Positions 1 through 7,206 of a DNA stretch of 24,043 nucleotides are shown here, piece after piece. The notes beneath the pieces were generated by a model. That model was given only the letters and a program-made list of their open reading frames with translations. It was not told the DNA's origin and searched no databases. The DNA is from Hyphomicrobiales bacterium. GTDB taxonomy: Bacteria > Pseudomonadota > Alphaproteobacteria > Rhizobiales > Beijerinckiaceae. Made by a program: the position numbers and the translations under genes. The stretch's first letter is position 1. Each line of letters begins with the position of its first letter. The stretch spans positions 1 to 24,043 of the forward strand of contig JAIXZF010000380.1 of NCBI GenBank assembly GCA_027489835.1, read 5' to 3'.

Positions 1-1517
1 AGGATGTGGGCGCCATACTCGGTCCAGTCGGCGGCGTAGGTGAGGCGGCAGCCGGGGCCGAGCACCTGCCTCACGTCGGCCGCCAGGGCCTGCAGCGCGG
101 CCACGAAGGGATAGACCCCCGATGCCGCGCGCGCGCGCGTCAGCCCAACCAGTTCGCTGCCGATGACGAAGCCATCCACTCCCCCGGCGGCCATGGCCAG
201 CATGGCGTAATGCAGGTTGTGGCGCCGATAGCTCCATTCATCCGGCCTGGCGCATTGGACCGAAGCCCCGGCAAGGGAGAAATCGGCGGGACGGACCGTC
301 CCGACAAAGCTGGCGACATCGGCCGAGACCTGCGGCGCGGCCTCTCCGGCGGGGTGGACGCCGATGCGTCCGCGCCAAGGATAGGCGGGCTGCATCCCGC
401 CCGCAGGCGCCGGCAAGGTCGATCCAGGCGCGATGTCCATCATGATGAAGGGGTAAAGCGTCACGGCGAGGCCGCGGCGCTTGAGCTCCGCGATCAGCGC
501 GAGCACGGAGGCGTCGCTTGGGGTTCCGCCATAGGCGGACACGCCATCCACCTGAGACACCAGCCGGGCTGCGGGCCGCCCGAGGCCCGCGACGGTCCAG
601 GTCGCGCCATCCGTCTGCTTGACGGCGTTGTCGACGCGCGGCGCCAGCGTGCAGGCCGACGCCCTCAAATCGTCGCCGAACCAGGTCACGATGATCGAAA
701 CGCCCGTCAGCGCCGGGCACAGAGCCTGCAATTGGTCGAGGGAGGCGATGACGTCGCTCTCCGCCTGCAGCTGATGCCGGTTTTCGGACCGCGCCAGGCC
801 GGGACCCAGCAGCCTTGTGACCGTCGCGACGTCGTAGGCGAACTCGCTCGAGCCGGGGATGAGGTTGACGGAGCGTATGCTGTCGGCAGGCCCCGGCAGC
901 GCCCTGACGACTTCGAAGGAAAACTGAGGGATGCGGTTGCCATGGTCAGCCAGGGGCAGCTTCTCGAACACGACATAGGCCGTGCCGCGATAGGCCGGGG
1001 CGCGATCGGGCCCTTCCTTCGCGACGATCAGGGCATCGGGCAACTGGTCCGGGGCGCCGCGATGCACGCGCATCGTCAGGCGGCTCAGGTCCAGCTCGCG
1101 GCCATCCGCCCAGACCCGCCTGACGAAGCTGATCGGCCCCTCGCACAGCGCGATCGCCAGGTTTGCGTGGTAGACGTAGTCGGTCTGGCGCACCCGCTGG
1201 CTCGAAAGGCTCTTGCCGCCGCCTGCCGAACGGACCGAGCTTACGACCTCTTCCTCGAAGCGCGTCGCCCAGATCAGCTGGCCACCGAGGCGCGCGCGGC
1301 CGAACAAGCGCGGCACGGGCGCACCTTCCCCAGCGCCCAGCCCCGCCATCTCGCGCAGGCGCGGCCCTTCGACGATGCGCGAGCCGCCGCCCAGCAGCGC
1401 GCTGTCGACGGCCGAGCCGGCCAGCGCGCCGAGCCCCCGCCCGACGATCTCGCCGAGCGGGCCGCCGAAGTATGAACCGACGGCGGAGCCGACCGTCTGC
1501 AGCACGAGCGTGGTCAT
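1..1517 (-). CDS. GTA baseplate megatron protein g15 (GTA_TIM domain), C-terminus cut off by window edge
   Basis: The frame stays open from ATG 1517 to the window edge, giving about 505 residues of a protein that is usually well over 1000. The N-terminus (TLVLQTVGSAVGSYFGGPLG) is a small-residue, glycine-rich segment typical of GTA g15 and related tail host-specificity proteins. From about residue 427 the sequence (WSYRRHNLHYAMLAMAAGG, then GFVIGSELVGLTRAR) matches the start of the GTA TIM-barrel-like domain, a glycoside-hydrolase-fold module. In RcGTA this protein forms the baseplate megatron that contacts the recipient surface. The start overlaps the g14 stop as ATGA, so translation is probably coupled. 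The family assignment is firm; the receptor-binding end lies outside the window and cannot be described. Confidence 0.93.
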   Translation of the reverse strand, partial: MTTLVLQTVGSAVGSYFGGPLGEIVGRGLGALAGSAVDSALLGGGSRIVEGPRLREMAGLGAGEGAPVPRLFGRARLGGQLIWATRFEEEVVSSVRSAGGGKSLSSQRVRQTDYVYHANLAIALCEGPISFVRRVWADGRELDLSRLTMRVHRGAPDQLPDALIVAKEGPDRAPAYRGTAYVVFEKLPLADHGNRIPQFSFEVVRALPGPADSIRSVNLIPGSSEFAYDVATVTRLLGPGLARSENRHQLQAESDVIASLDQLQALCPALTGVSIIVTWFGDDLRASACTLAPRVDNAVKQTDGATWTVAGLGRPAARLVSQVDGVSAYGGTPSDASVLALIAELKRRGLAVTLYPFIMMDIAPGSTLPAPAGGMQPAYPWRGRIGVHPAGEAAPQVSADVASFVGTVRPADFSLAGASVQCARPDEWSYRRHNLHYAMLAMAAGGVDGFVIGSELVGLTRARAASGVYPFVAALQALAADVRQVLGPGCRLTYAADWTEYGAHI

Positions 1518-1975
1518 GGCGAAGCGCTCCGGCGCGGACATTCGGGAAAACGGTAGGCAGCGGCGACGCGGCGCGACCACCAGGGCGAAAGGGCCACCTC
1601 GCAGACGCAGGCGCCGTCATGCGCGTGGATCATCCGGTTGGGTGAGGTCAGGATGGCAAGGTGCTTGGCCGGAAGATGCCCCCGCCAGCGGAAGGCAAGC
1701 ACATCGCCCGGCAAGAGCCGCAGCGGATCGACAGGCCGCAGATGACGGGCGGCGGCCTCGAGCAGAGGCTCGGCCTCGCCTCCGGCGTGGGCTGCCTCCG
1801 CCCAGTCGGCCGTATAGGGCGGAGCCAGCTCGGGCTCCTCTCCCATCGTTTCGCGCCAGACGCCGCGGATCAGGCCGAGGCAGTCGCAGCCGACGCCCCT
1901 GAGCGAGCCCTGATGGATGTACGGCGTGCCGATCCAGCCGCGCGCGGCCTCGACGATGTCCGGCCGCGCCCTCAA
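1514..1975 (-). CDS. GTA g14, NlpC/P60-family cell-wall peptidase
   Basis: A 153-residue NlpC/P60 cysteine peptidase. The catalytic Cys is residue 32 in GVGCDCLGLIRGVW, the catalytic His is residue 105 in KHLAIL, and H117 or H119 (MIHAHDG) is the likely third polar residue. In RcGTA the equivalent peptidase sits in the baseplate and cuts recipient peptidoglycan so that DNA can enter. The length is usual for GTA g14. There is no signal peptide, as expected of a particle component assembled in the cytoplasm. The start overlaps the g13 stop and the stop overlaps the g15 start, both as ATGA. Identification is by motif and by position in the cluster. Confidence 0.95.
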   Translation of the reverse strand: MRARPDIVEAARGWIGTPYIHQGSLRGVGCDCLGLIRGVWRETMGEEPELAPPYTADWAEAAHAGGEAEPLLEAAARHLRPVDPLRLLPGDVLAFRWRGHLPAKHLAILTSPNRMIHAHDGACVCEVALSPWWSRRVAAAYRFPECPRRSASP

Positions 1976-2856
1976 CGGAAGAGGCTCCCGCCGTCGAACT
2001 CCTGGCCCCGGCCCGCGGCGGCGAGCTGGAGCAGGAAGTCGTTGCCGGGAATGTGGGGAAAGCCCTGGAAATTGAGCTGGTTCGCGAACCTGTCGCGGCA
2101 GGTTTCGAAGCTCTTGTCGCAGCCGGGCATGGCGGCGACGCCATCGCCGACCGCCACCGCTGCCGGCGTGGCGAGCCAGAGGTCGAGCCGGGCCCCGCCT
2201 GCGTCGAGGCGATGACGCGCGATCTCGACCGTGTGACCGTCATTGGCGCCGCCGGTGAAGCGCAGGCGGCCGCCTTCGAACCAGCCTTCTACAAACATCG
2301 CGAGCCCGCCGACGACGATCCGGCTCGCGCCCTCCACGGCCACGACGTGCCCGGCAGCCTCCGCCACGGCCTTCCGGCAGCGGGAATCGCCGAGATCGGC
2401 GTCGCAGCGCAGCGTGTAGAGCCGGCCCCGCTCCTCATCGAAGCGGTGCGCCGCGCTGCGGAGTTCCGCCACGAAGCCGCCATCGCCTCGGCGGACCTCG
2501 CCGATGGCGAACACGTCGATCCGCTGGCGCGTGGAGGGCTCGCGCCAATCCACGAGATGGACGGCGACCTCCGCCCCGTCGTACCGGCCGAGCAGAATGT
2601 CGGCCTCGGTGATGTCTGAGGAGCGCAGCACCCCCGCCACATCGACGCTCGCCGCTGCAAAGCCCAGTTCCGCGCTCGCGTCCGAGGCCTCGAAGCCGCC
2701 GCGCGCGCGATGGACCACTCCATCCAACGGCAGGTCGCGATCATGGTCGGTGAAGCCCATGACGACGCCGTCGCGGCGCGTCAGCGTCCAGCAACGGGCA
2801 AGCGTGGTCACCTCGCCGGCGAGATGCGCGGCAAGGGCGGGAGAAAGGTCACGCAT
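1972..2856 (-). CDS. GTA g13 baseplate hub protein (DUF2163), probable Fe-S cluster binder
   Basis: A 294-residue DUF2163 protein with the typical N-terminus PALAAHLAGEVTTLARCW and a C-terminal phage-tail domain. With the start at ATG 2856, four cysteines form two pairs: C151 and C160 (CDADLGDSRC), and C246 and C253 (CDKSFETC). RcGTA hub protein and lambda gpL carry an Fe-S cluster in this C-terminal domain, so these four are the likely ligands. A TTG three codons upstream (2865) would overlap the g12 stop at 2862-2864; I prefer the ATG because the family starts there. The gene ends in an ATGA overlap with g14. The hub links the tail tube to the megatron. Confidence 0.94.
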   Translation of the reverse strand: MRDLSPALAAHLAGEVTTLARCWTLTRRDGVVMGFTDHDRDLPLDGVVHRARGGFEASDASAELGFAAASVDVAGVLRSSDITEADILLGRYDGAEVAVHLVDWREPSTRQRIDVFAIGEVRRGDGGFVAELRSAAHRFDEERGRLYTLRCDADLGDSRCRKAVAEAAGHVVAVEGASRIVVGGLAMFVEGWFEGGRLRFTGGANDGHTVEIARHRLDAGGARLDLWLATPAAVAVGDGVAAMPGCDKSFETCRDRFANQLNFQGFPHIPGNDFLLQLAAAGRGQEFDGGSLFR

Positions 2857-2861
2857 CGGCG

Positions 2862-3494
2862 TCAATCCATCAGTTCGAGCAGGGGGATCCGTGGAATCGC
2901 GCCGGCTTCGAAGGCGCTGAGCTCGATGTCGAGCTCGTCGATGTCGAAGCGCACGGGCACATCGAACGCGAAGCCTGCCGTGACGGCCGAGCCGGCGGCG
3001 GGCGCCGCCGCGAGCGTCAAGAGGCCGCTGGCCGCATCGACCTCGAAGGCCGTTGCCGCAAGCTCGGCGGTGCCGACGGCGATGCGGACGCTGCCTGCGA
3101 CCGGCTTGCGGATCGGCCTGAGATACGGGTCCAGGGCTGCGCCATAGCGCTTGACCAGCTGGAAGGCGCGGCGCGCGCCGTCGCCCACGCCCAGCGGTTG
3201 GTCGAAGGGCCCGGGCGTGCCGCTTGGAGCACAGCTCTTCCAGTCGAGCGGATCGCGCCAGCGAAAGCCGATCAGGCGCCCTCTGCGCTCTTCGAAGAAG
3301 GCGACGACGCTGGCCAGCGCATCGAGCGACTTGACGCCGTAGCCGGCGTCATAGCGCCTGCGGGACTGCGCCCAGCGCGCGTTGCGCTGCTCGCGCCCCG
3401 AGGCCAGCGTGACGACGTCGGTCCGCCTCGCCGGCCCGCCTCTGGCTCCGCGCGAGATGTCGATCGGGAACCGCACTTCGTGAAAGCCCTGCAT
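2862..3494 (-). CDS. GTA g12 distal tail protein (DUF2460)
   Basis: A 210-residue DUF2460 protein starting MQGFHEVRFPIDISRGARGG, the canonical opening of the family, followed by the conserved block RRRYDAGYGVKSLDALASVV and a GFRWRDPLDWKS motif. In RcGTA the g12 product forms the distal tail ring between the tail tube and the hub. The frame stays open about 390 bases upstream of ATG 3494, but that part overlaps g11 in another frame and is non-coding in this frame. Seventeen bases separate this start from the g11 stop. The length matches the family. Confidence 0.95.
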   Translation of the reverse strand: MQGFHEVRFPIDISRGARGGPARRTDVVTLASGREQRNARWAQSRRRYDAGYGVKSLDALASVVAFFEERRGRLIGFRWRDPLDWKSCAPSGTPGPFDQPLGVGDGARRAFQLVKRYGAALDPYLRPIRKPVAGSVRIAVGTAELAATAFEVDAASGLLTLAAAPAAGSAVTAGFAFDVPVRFDIDELDIELSAFEAGAIPRIPLLELMD

Positions 3495-3511
3495 CGTCGC
3501 TCCCCCCGCCG

Positions 3512-4066
3512 TCACAGCACGCGCCGGCCGCGCGCCACCGCGCGGGCGATGGCGGCGGACACCTGCCCTTCCGAGCGGCGGAAGCTGTCGACGTCTTGGG
3601 CCGCGATGTTCACGGTGACGGTGAGCGGCGCGGGCGCTGCGGCCGCCGACCTCACGCCGAGCTGGCCGTCCTGGCCCCGCGCCAGCGGCAGGATGGCTTC
3701 GGCCCCGGCCTCGCCCATGAGGCCAAGCCCGCGGCCCAGACCGAAATAGGTGGGCTGCCCGACAATGCCGCCTGATGCGAAGGCCTGAACCTGAGCGCCG
3801 CCGCCTCCAAGCGAGCCGAACGCTTGTCCGAGCGCGCCGGCGATGCCGGACTCGATCGGCCTCAGCGCCTGCTGCAGCCATCCGCGCGACAGCTTGAGGC
3901 CGATGCCGCGCAGCACGTCCTCGAAGCGCCGCCCTTCTGTGGCGCCCTTGGCGAAGGCCTCCGTGATGGAGCGGCCGAAGAGCTTGGTCGCGGCGTCGAG
4001 ATCGCGCAGGAGCGCGGTCTGCCCGGCCAGCGATTGGCCGATGGCCTCGATATCGTCATCGGACAT
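3512..4066 (-). CDS. GTA g11 short tail tape measure protein
   Basis: A 184-residue protein matching GTA tape measure proteins, which are short because GTA tails are short. An N-terminal helical part (residues 1-45) leads to a conserved block containing FEDVLRGIGLKLSRGWLQ. A Gly/Ala-rich stretch follows, then FASGGIVGQPTYF and LGLMGEAGAEAILPLAR, which is typical of tape-measure C-termini. ATG 4066 was chosen because GAGGA lies about 9 bases upstream; an earlier ATG at 4102 would overlap the preceding chaperone gene. The product sets tail length and is probably expelled during DNA delivery. Confidence 0.93.
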   Translation of the reverse strand: MSDDDIEAIGQSLAGQTALLRDLDAATKLFGRSITEAFAKGATEGRRFEDVLRGIGLKLSRGWLQQALRPIESGIAGALGQAFGSLGGGGAQVQAFASGGIVGQPTYFGLGRGLGLMGEAGAEAILPLARGQDGQLGVRSAAAAPAPLTVTVNIAAQDVDSFRRSEGQVSAAIARAVARGRRVL

Positions 4067-4082
4067 GGATGCATCCTCGGGT

Positions 4083-4247
4083 TCAAGCCGGCGGCGCGGC
4101 ATCGGGGTGGGCCGCCATCAGGGCAGCGAGATCGGCGGCGCCGAAGCGGGACGCGCCGGTGAGGCCTGCCATCGCCGCGAGCTCGCGCGGCGACGACGAC
4201 CAGAAGACCTCAGGGTGCAGCCGCAGCCGGCCAAGGCCGAGCGCCAT
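4083..4247 (-). CDS. Small phage tail assembly chaperone (DUF2376-like, g10.1 position)
   Basis: A 54-residue protein containing LGLGRLRLHPEVFWSSSPRE, the hallmark block (GLG-LRL-P--FW--(T/S)PREL) of the GTA-associated tail assembly chaperones. It lies between g10 and the tape measure gene, the usual place for a tail chaperone pair. The start is uncertain. Upstream of ATG 4247 the frame encodes APWPAFPWEAA, and FPWE-type residues are normally part of this family, so the true start may be a CTG at 4289 that overlaps the g10 stop (CTGA). No in-frame ATG, GTG or TTG lies between these two positions. The shorter ATG form is reported. Confidence 0.82.
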   Translation of the reverse strand: MALGLGRLRLHPEVFWSSSPRELAAMAGLTGASRFGAADLAALMAAHPDAAPPA

Positions 4248-4285
4248 CGCCGCCTCCCAGGGGAAGGCCGGCCATGGCGCGCCGG

Positions 4286-4645
4286 TCAGGGCGCCGGCTG
4301 CGGCCCCGGAGGGCGGGCGGCGGCTTCCCGTCCGTCGGCGGGACCGAAGGCCGCCTCGAACAGGGCCGCGATCGCGCCGACAAGCGGCGCCAGCCCACCC
4401 TCCACGGCCATGGCGCGGACCTCGTCCTCGCCAAGCTTGTGGCCCGCGCCAGCGAGCCCGATCGACAGGATGCGGATCAGGTCCCGCGCGGAGAGGCGCC
4501 CGGCGCCGAGGCGCTCGCCCAGGCCAGCGAGGTCGCCCGCCTCCATTGCGTCCTCCAGCTCCGCGAGGCCGCCCAGCGTCAGCCGGAGACTGAGCCGGCG
4601 CCCGGCGATCTCGAGCGGCACCTCGCCGCGATAACGGTTGACCAT
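4286..4645 (-). CDS. GTA g10 family tail protein (tail assembly chaperone type)
   Basis: A 119-residue member of the GTA g10 family (DUF3356/Phage_TAC_11 type). The N-terminus VNRYRGEVPLEIAGRRLSLR resembles a short beta-rich domain, followed by LTLGGLAELEDAMEAGDLAG and a helical part around RDLIRILSIGLAGAG. Such proteins usually act as chaperones on the tape measure protein during tail assembly and are not found in the finished particle. ATG 4645 lies 7 bases past the g9 stop, and a TGAGG overlapping that stop can serve as ribosome binding site. The Pro/Ala-rich last 15 residues are probably disordered. Confidence 0.9.
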   Translation of the reverse strand: MVNRYRGEVPLEIAGRRLSLRLTLGGLAELEDAMEAGDLAGLGERLGAGRLSARDLIRILSIGLAGAGHKLGEDEVRAMAVEGGLAPLVGAIAALFEAAFGPADGREAAARPPGPQPAP

Positions 4646-4652
4646 CCGCGCC

Positions 4653-5063
4653 TCACAGAGCCGCAAAGGACAGCGCGCCGGCCGATTCGAGCGCGAGCTC
4701 GAAGGTGACCTCCGCCGCGTGCTCGCCCCGGTATTCGAGCGTCGTCAGGTGAAACGGGCCTTGCACCCGACCGAAATCGGGGATGACGACCTGCCATTCG
4801 CGGATGTCGCCGTCGAAGAAGACCTGCCTCACCAGCGCGTCGGAGGACTCGTCCTTGAACACCCCACCGCCTGACAGGGCAGCGCGGCGCAGGCCGGCTC
4901 CCGCCAGCAGCTCGCGCCAGCGCCCGCTCGATTCGGCATGCGTCACGTCCACCGCTTCGGCGTTGAACACGATCTGGCGGGCGCGAAGCCCGCCCACGGT
5001 TATGAAGCTGCCAGGCGCGTTGGCGATGCGCAGAAGCAGGTCCCTGCCCTTTTGTGCCGGCAT
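4653..5063 (-). CDS. GTA g9 tail tube protein (TP901-1 major tail family)
   Basis: A 136-residue tail tube protein of the TP901-1 major tail family. Recognisable blocks are the opening MPAQKGRDLLLRI, VDVTHAESSGRWRELLAGAG and the C-terminal EVTFELALESAGALSF. It polymerises into hexameric rings that form the tail tube. An AGGAGG ribosome binding site lies about 9 bases before ATG 5063, one of the best in the cluster, fitting a protein needed in many copies. The length is normal. Confidence 0.96.
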   Translation of the reverse strand: MPAQKGRDLLLRIANAPGSFITVGGLRARQIVFNAEAVDVTHAESSGRWRELLAGAGLRRAALSGGGVFKDESSDALVRQVFFDGDIREWQVVIPDFGRVQGPFHLTTLEYRGEHAAEVTFELALESAGALSFAAL

Positions 5064-5076
5064 GTGATGTCCCTCC

Positions 5077-5490
5077 TCAAGATTGTTCGGTGACGCAGCG
5101 CAGCCTGACGACGACGCGCAGCAAGCCGCTGCGTGCGTCGCGGCTCACATCGAGGCCGGTCTGGCGCAGGTTCACGCAGCGCTGGCCGTCGGGCTCAAGC
5201 GGCGCGTCGTGCAGCAGGGCTCCGACACGGCCCGCTGCCGCAAGGGCGGCGGCGCTCTCGGTCGGGCTTGCCGCCCAGACGACCAGCGCGAGCCGCTGCT
5301 CGCAGCCGCCATCGGTGCCGGTCGACCAGTCGCGCGCCTCGACGTCGCCGTGCACGACGTAAAGCCCCTTCTGGCCGCGCGGTGGCTGGTCGTGAACGCG
5401 CCCCGGCCCGCCGAGGAGGGCTGCGAGCGCGGCATCGGCGGCAAGGCGCGCCTGGATCGCGCGGCGCACGGACAGAACGGCGTCGATCAT
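5077..5490 (-). CDS. GTA g8, DUF3168 tail-completion protein
   Basis: A 137-residue DUF3168 protein. Blocks include LLGGPGRVHDQPPRGQKGLYVVHGD, shown here as GRVHDQPPRGQ, and the DW-TG--GGCEQRL segment that marks the family. By position and family it is the tail terminator or neck protein joining tail to head, related in role to HK97 gp10-type proteins. ATG 5490 overlaps the g7 stop as ATGA. The open frame runs about 140 bases further upstream, but those bases encode g7 in another frame. The assignment is by sequence pattern and synteny. Confidence 0.93.
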   Translation of the reverse strand: MIDAVLSVRRAIQARLAADAALAALLGGPGRVHDQPPRGQKGLYVVHGDVEARDWSTGTDGGCEQRLALVVWAASPTESAAALAAAGRVGALLHDAPLEPDGQRCVNLRQTGLDVSRDARSGLLRVVVRLRCVTEQS

Positions 5491-5822
5491 GGTCCCACCT
5501 CCTCGCACAGGCAGGTCAGCCGGCGGTGCCTGCCGTCGCGGTCGCTGACCGACAGGATCGCGAAGGCGCGCCCTCCGTCGACGAGTCGCATGCCGGCCGT
5601 CACGCCCGAGCGCCAACGCAGCGTGATCTCCCACCGCGCGGCCTGCTCTGGCCGGTCGCCACGCGAACGCTCCTCGCCGGCGAGCCAGCGCAGGGCCGCC
5701 CAGATTTCCGCGACGGCCGTGAATTCAGGCGCTCCGCCTCCTGCCCCGTCGCCGGCGGGCATCGTGGGCGCGGCCAGCACCATCCTGCGGCGCGCGGCGC
5801 CGATCGCGGTCCGCACGCTCAT
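5487..5822 (-). CDS. GTA g7 head closure protein (SPP1 gp16 / head-tail joining family)
   Basis: A 111-residue head-tail joining protein of the Phage_H_T_join type. It shows the family pattern of an N-terminal basic strand, a central WAALRWLAGEE segment, a WEITLRWRSGVTAGMRL core and a C-terminal AILSVSDRDGRHRRLTCLCEE. Such proteins close the capsid vertex after DNA packaging and provide the platform for the tail. ATG 5822 overlaps the g6 stop and the stop overlaps the g8 start, both as ATGA, so three neck genes look translationally coupled. Confidence 0.92.
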   Translation of the reverse strand: MSVRTAIGAARRRMVLAAPTMPAGDGAGGGAPEFTAVAEIWAALRWLAGEERSRGDRPEQAARWEITLRWRSGVTAGMRLVDGGRAFAILSVSDRDGRHRRLTCLCEEVGP

Positions 5823-6388
5823 GCGCTCAGCCTCGGCCGGCGATAGGGCGCGACGAGCGCCGCGACATCGCCCGGCAGGCAGGCATCGCCAGGCTCGACG
5901 TGGTCGCCGCGCTGTTCATGCCAGCGCGCGACCAGCATGAGCACGGCCTGCCTGAGCGGCGGCGGTACCGCGGCGCCCGACACGCCATAGCCCGCGACAA
6001 GGTCGATCTCGATGCCGGCACGGGTGCGGCCGGGCATCGGGAGCGGCTCGACGATCCAGAGCGCAGGCGGATCGGCCGCCTCCAGCATGAAGGCTGCCGG
6101 TGCGACCGCGATGGCGTGGCCGGCGGCATCGAAGACGCGTGCCGCGGCAATGCGAGCCACCGGGGCCAGCGGCAGCCGCAGCGGGCCCGACGGCCAGCGG
6201 TCGAGGACAAGGCGCCAGCTCTGCTCGATCAGCATCCGGCCGCTGGCTGCCTCGACGAGAAGCCTCGCCGCCGCGATCAACGTTGTGACCAGCGCGTCCT
6301 CGGCATCGCCGTCGAGCTTGAGGTGGAGCTTCGCCTCGGCCAAGGTGACGGGCTCGCCCGCGGGGGGCGTGATCAGGATGGGGCTCAT
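5819..6388 (-). CDS. GTA g6 head-tail connector (HK97 gp6-type adaptor)
   Basis: A 189-residue connector with the typical opening PPAGEPVTLAEAKLHLKLDG, a helix-rich segment containing TTLIAAARLLVEAASGR, and the family block LIEQSWRLVLDRWP. The C-terminus PPPLRQAVLMLVARWHEQRG is the last adaptor helix. It forms a ring under the portal. ATG 6388 is preceded by AAGGA about 8 bases upstream. That ribosome binding site lies inside the oppositely oriented protease gene, because the two starts share one CATG. In other GTA clusters g6 directly follows the capsid gene; here two proteases separate them. Confidence 0.94.
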   Translation of the reverse strand: MSPILITPPAGEPVTLAEAKLHLKLDGDAEDALVTTLIAAARLLVEAASGRMLIEQSWRLVLDRWPSGPLRLPLAPVARIAAARVFDAAGHAIAVAPAAFMLEAADPPALWIVEPLPMPGRTRAGIEIDLVAGYGVSGAAVPPPLRQAVLMLVARWHEQRGDHVEPGDACLPGDVAALVAPYRRPRLSA

Positions 6389-7136
6389 GTCGAGGTCCTT
6401 GGTTCGGTCCACGGCGCGGGTCGCGCTGGTGGCGGCGTCGGTGGCGTTCGCGTCTCGGGCCGATGCGGTGATCGGCGGCGAGCCGGGCGGGCCGCTCGAG
6501 AGTTCGGCCGTGATGGTGCTCACGGCGGGCGGCGGCATCTGCACCGGCATCGTGGTGGCGCACGACGCCGTCCTGACCGCCGCGCATTGCGCCCGGTCCA
6601 CGGCCTCCGTCAGGGTGCACTTCCGCGAGGCGGGACAGGCCGTGCTGCTGGAGCCCGCGGCCGTTGAGCGACACCCCGGGTTCAGGCCGAACGCGGTCGC
6701 GGAACGTGTCCGGTCCATCGACCTCGCCCTGCTTCGCCTCGATGCCGAGCTGCCCGCCCGCTTCCGGCCCGCACAGCTCTCCACCGCGAACCCGGCGGCC
6801 GGAGCAGAGATCGTGACGGGCGGCTTCGGCCTGACGCGCGAGGGCGACGCCTCGAGCACAGGCACGTGGCGCTCGGCGCGCCTCGAAGCGGTCGAGCCCC
6901 ATGGCCGCAGCAACGTGCTCGTCTGGGCGCGCGGCGCCGGAGGGCGCGGCGCGTGCCAGGGCGATTCGGGAGGGCCGCTCAGCCAGGCCGGCCGCGTCGT
7001 CGCGGTCGTCACCTGGTCGACCGGCGCCGGCGGGCGCCAGTGCGGCGAGCTCACGCAGGGCGCGCTCGTCGGGCCGCAGCGTCCCTGGATCGACGCCATA
7101 CTGGCGCGCTGGTCCAGCGAGGCGTCATGGCGCTGA
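6387..7136 (+). CDS. Secreted S1-family (chymotrypsin-fold) serine protease, first of a tandem pair
   Basis: A 249-residue S1 peptidase with the full triad: H67 in LTAAHC, D112 in IDLALLRL and S194 in GDSGGPL. A signal peptide (residues 1-27, ending SRADA) runs straight into VIGGE, the equivalent of the trypsin mature N-terminus, so signal peptidase cleavage alone could give active enzyme. Two disulfides are predicted: C52-C68 and C190-C219. The residue equivalent to trypsin Asp189 is Gly188, so cleavage after Lys/Arg is not expected. The start at 6387 has AGGA 8 bases upstream and overlaps the g6 start; a weaker ATG lies at 6378. It is on the opposite strand to the surrounding GTA genes and no GTA role is known. 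Family is certain, function is not. Confidence 0.93.
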   Translation: MSRSLVRSTARVALVAASVAFASRADAVIGGEPGGPLESSAVMVLTAGGGICTGIVVAHDAVLTAAHCARSTASVRVHFREAGQAVLLEPAAVERHPGFRPNAVAERVRSIDLALLRLDAELPARFRPAQLSTANPAAGAEIVTGGFGLTREGDASSTGTWRSARLEAVEPHGRSNVLVWARGAGGRGACQGDSGGPLSQAGRVVAVVTWSTGAGGRQCGELTQGALVGPQRPWIDAILARWSSEASWR

Positions 7137-7206
7137 AACCGCCACATTCACCAGACATTGAGGCCCTTCTGGACCCAAGGCGCGATGGCGCGCAACGTGG
7201 ATGCGC

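Noticed and set aside
6..1475. A 489-residue plus-strand open frame across the g15 gene
   Set aside because: It is rich in Arg, Ala, Gly and His without domain pattern, and lies antisense to a clear GTA g15 frame. Long antisense frames are expected at this GC content.
3512..3881. N-terminal extension of g12 up to 3881
   Set aside because: The extension is Arg/His/Gly-rich shadow of g11; family similarity begins exactly at ATG 3494.
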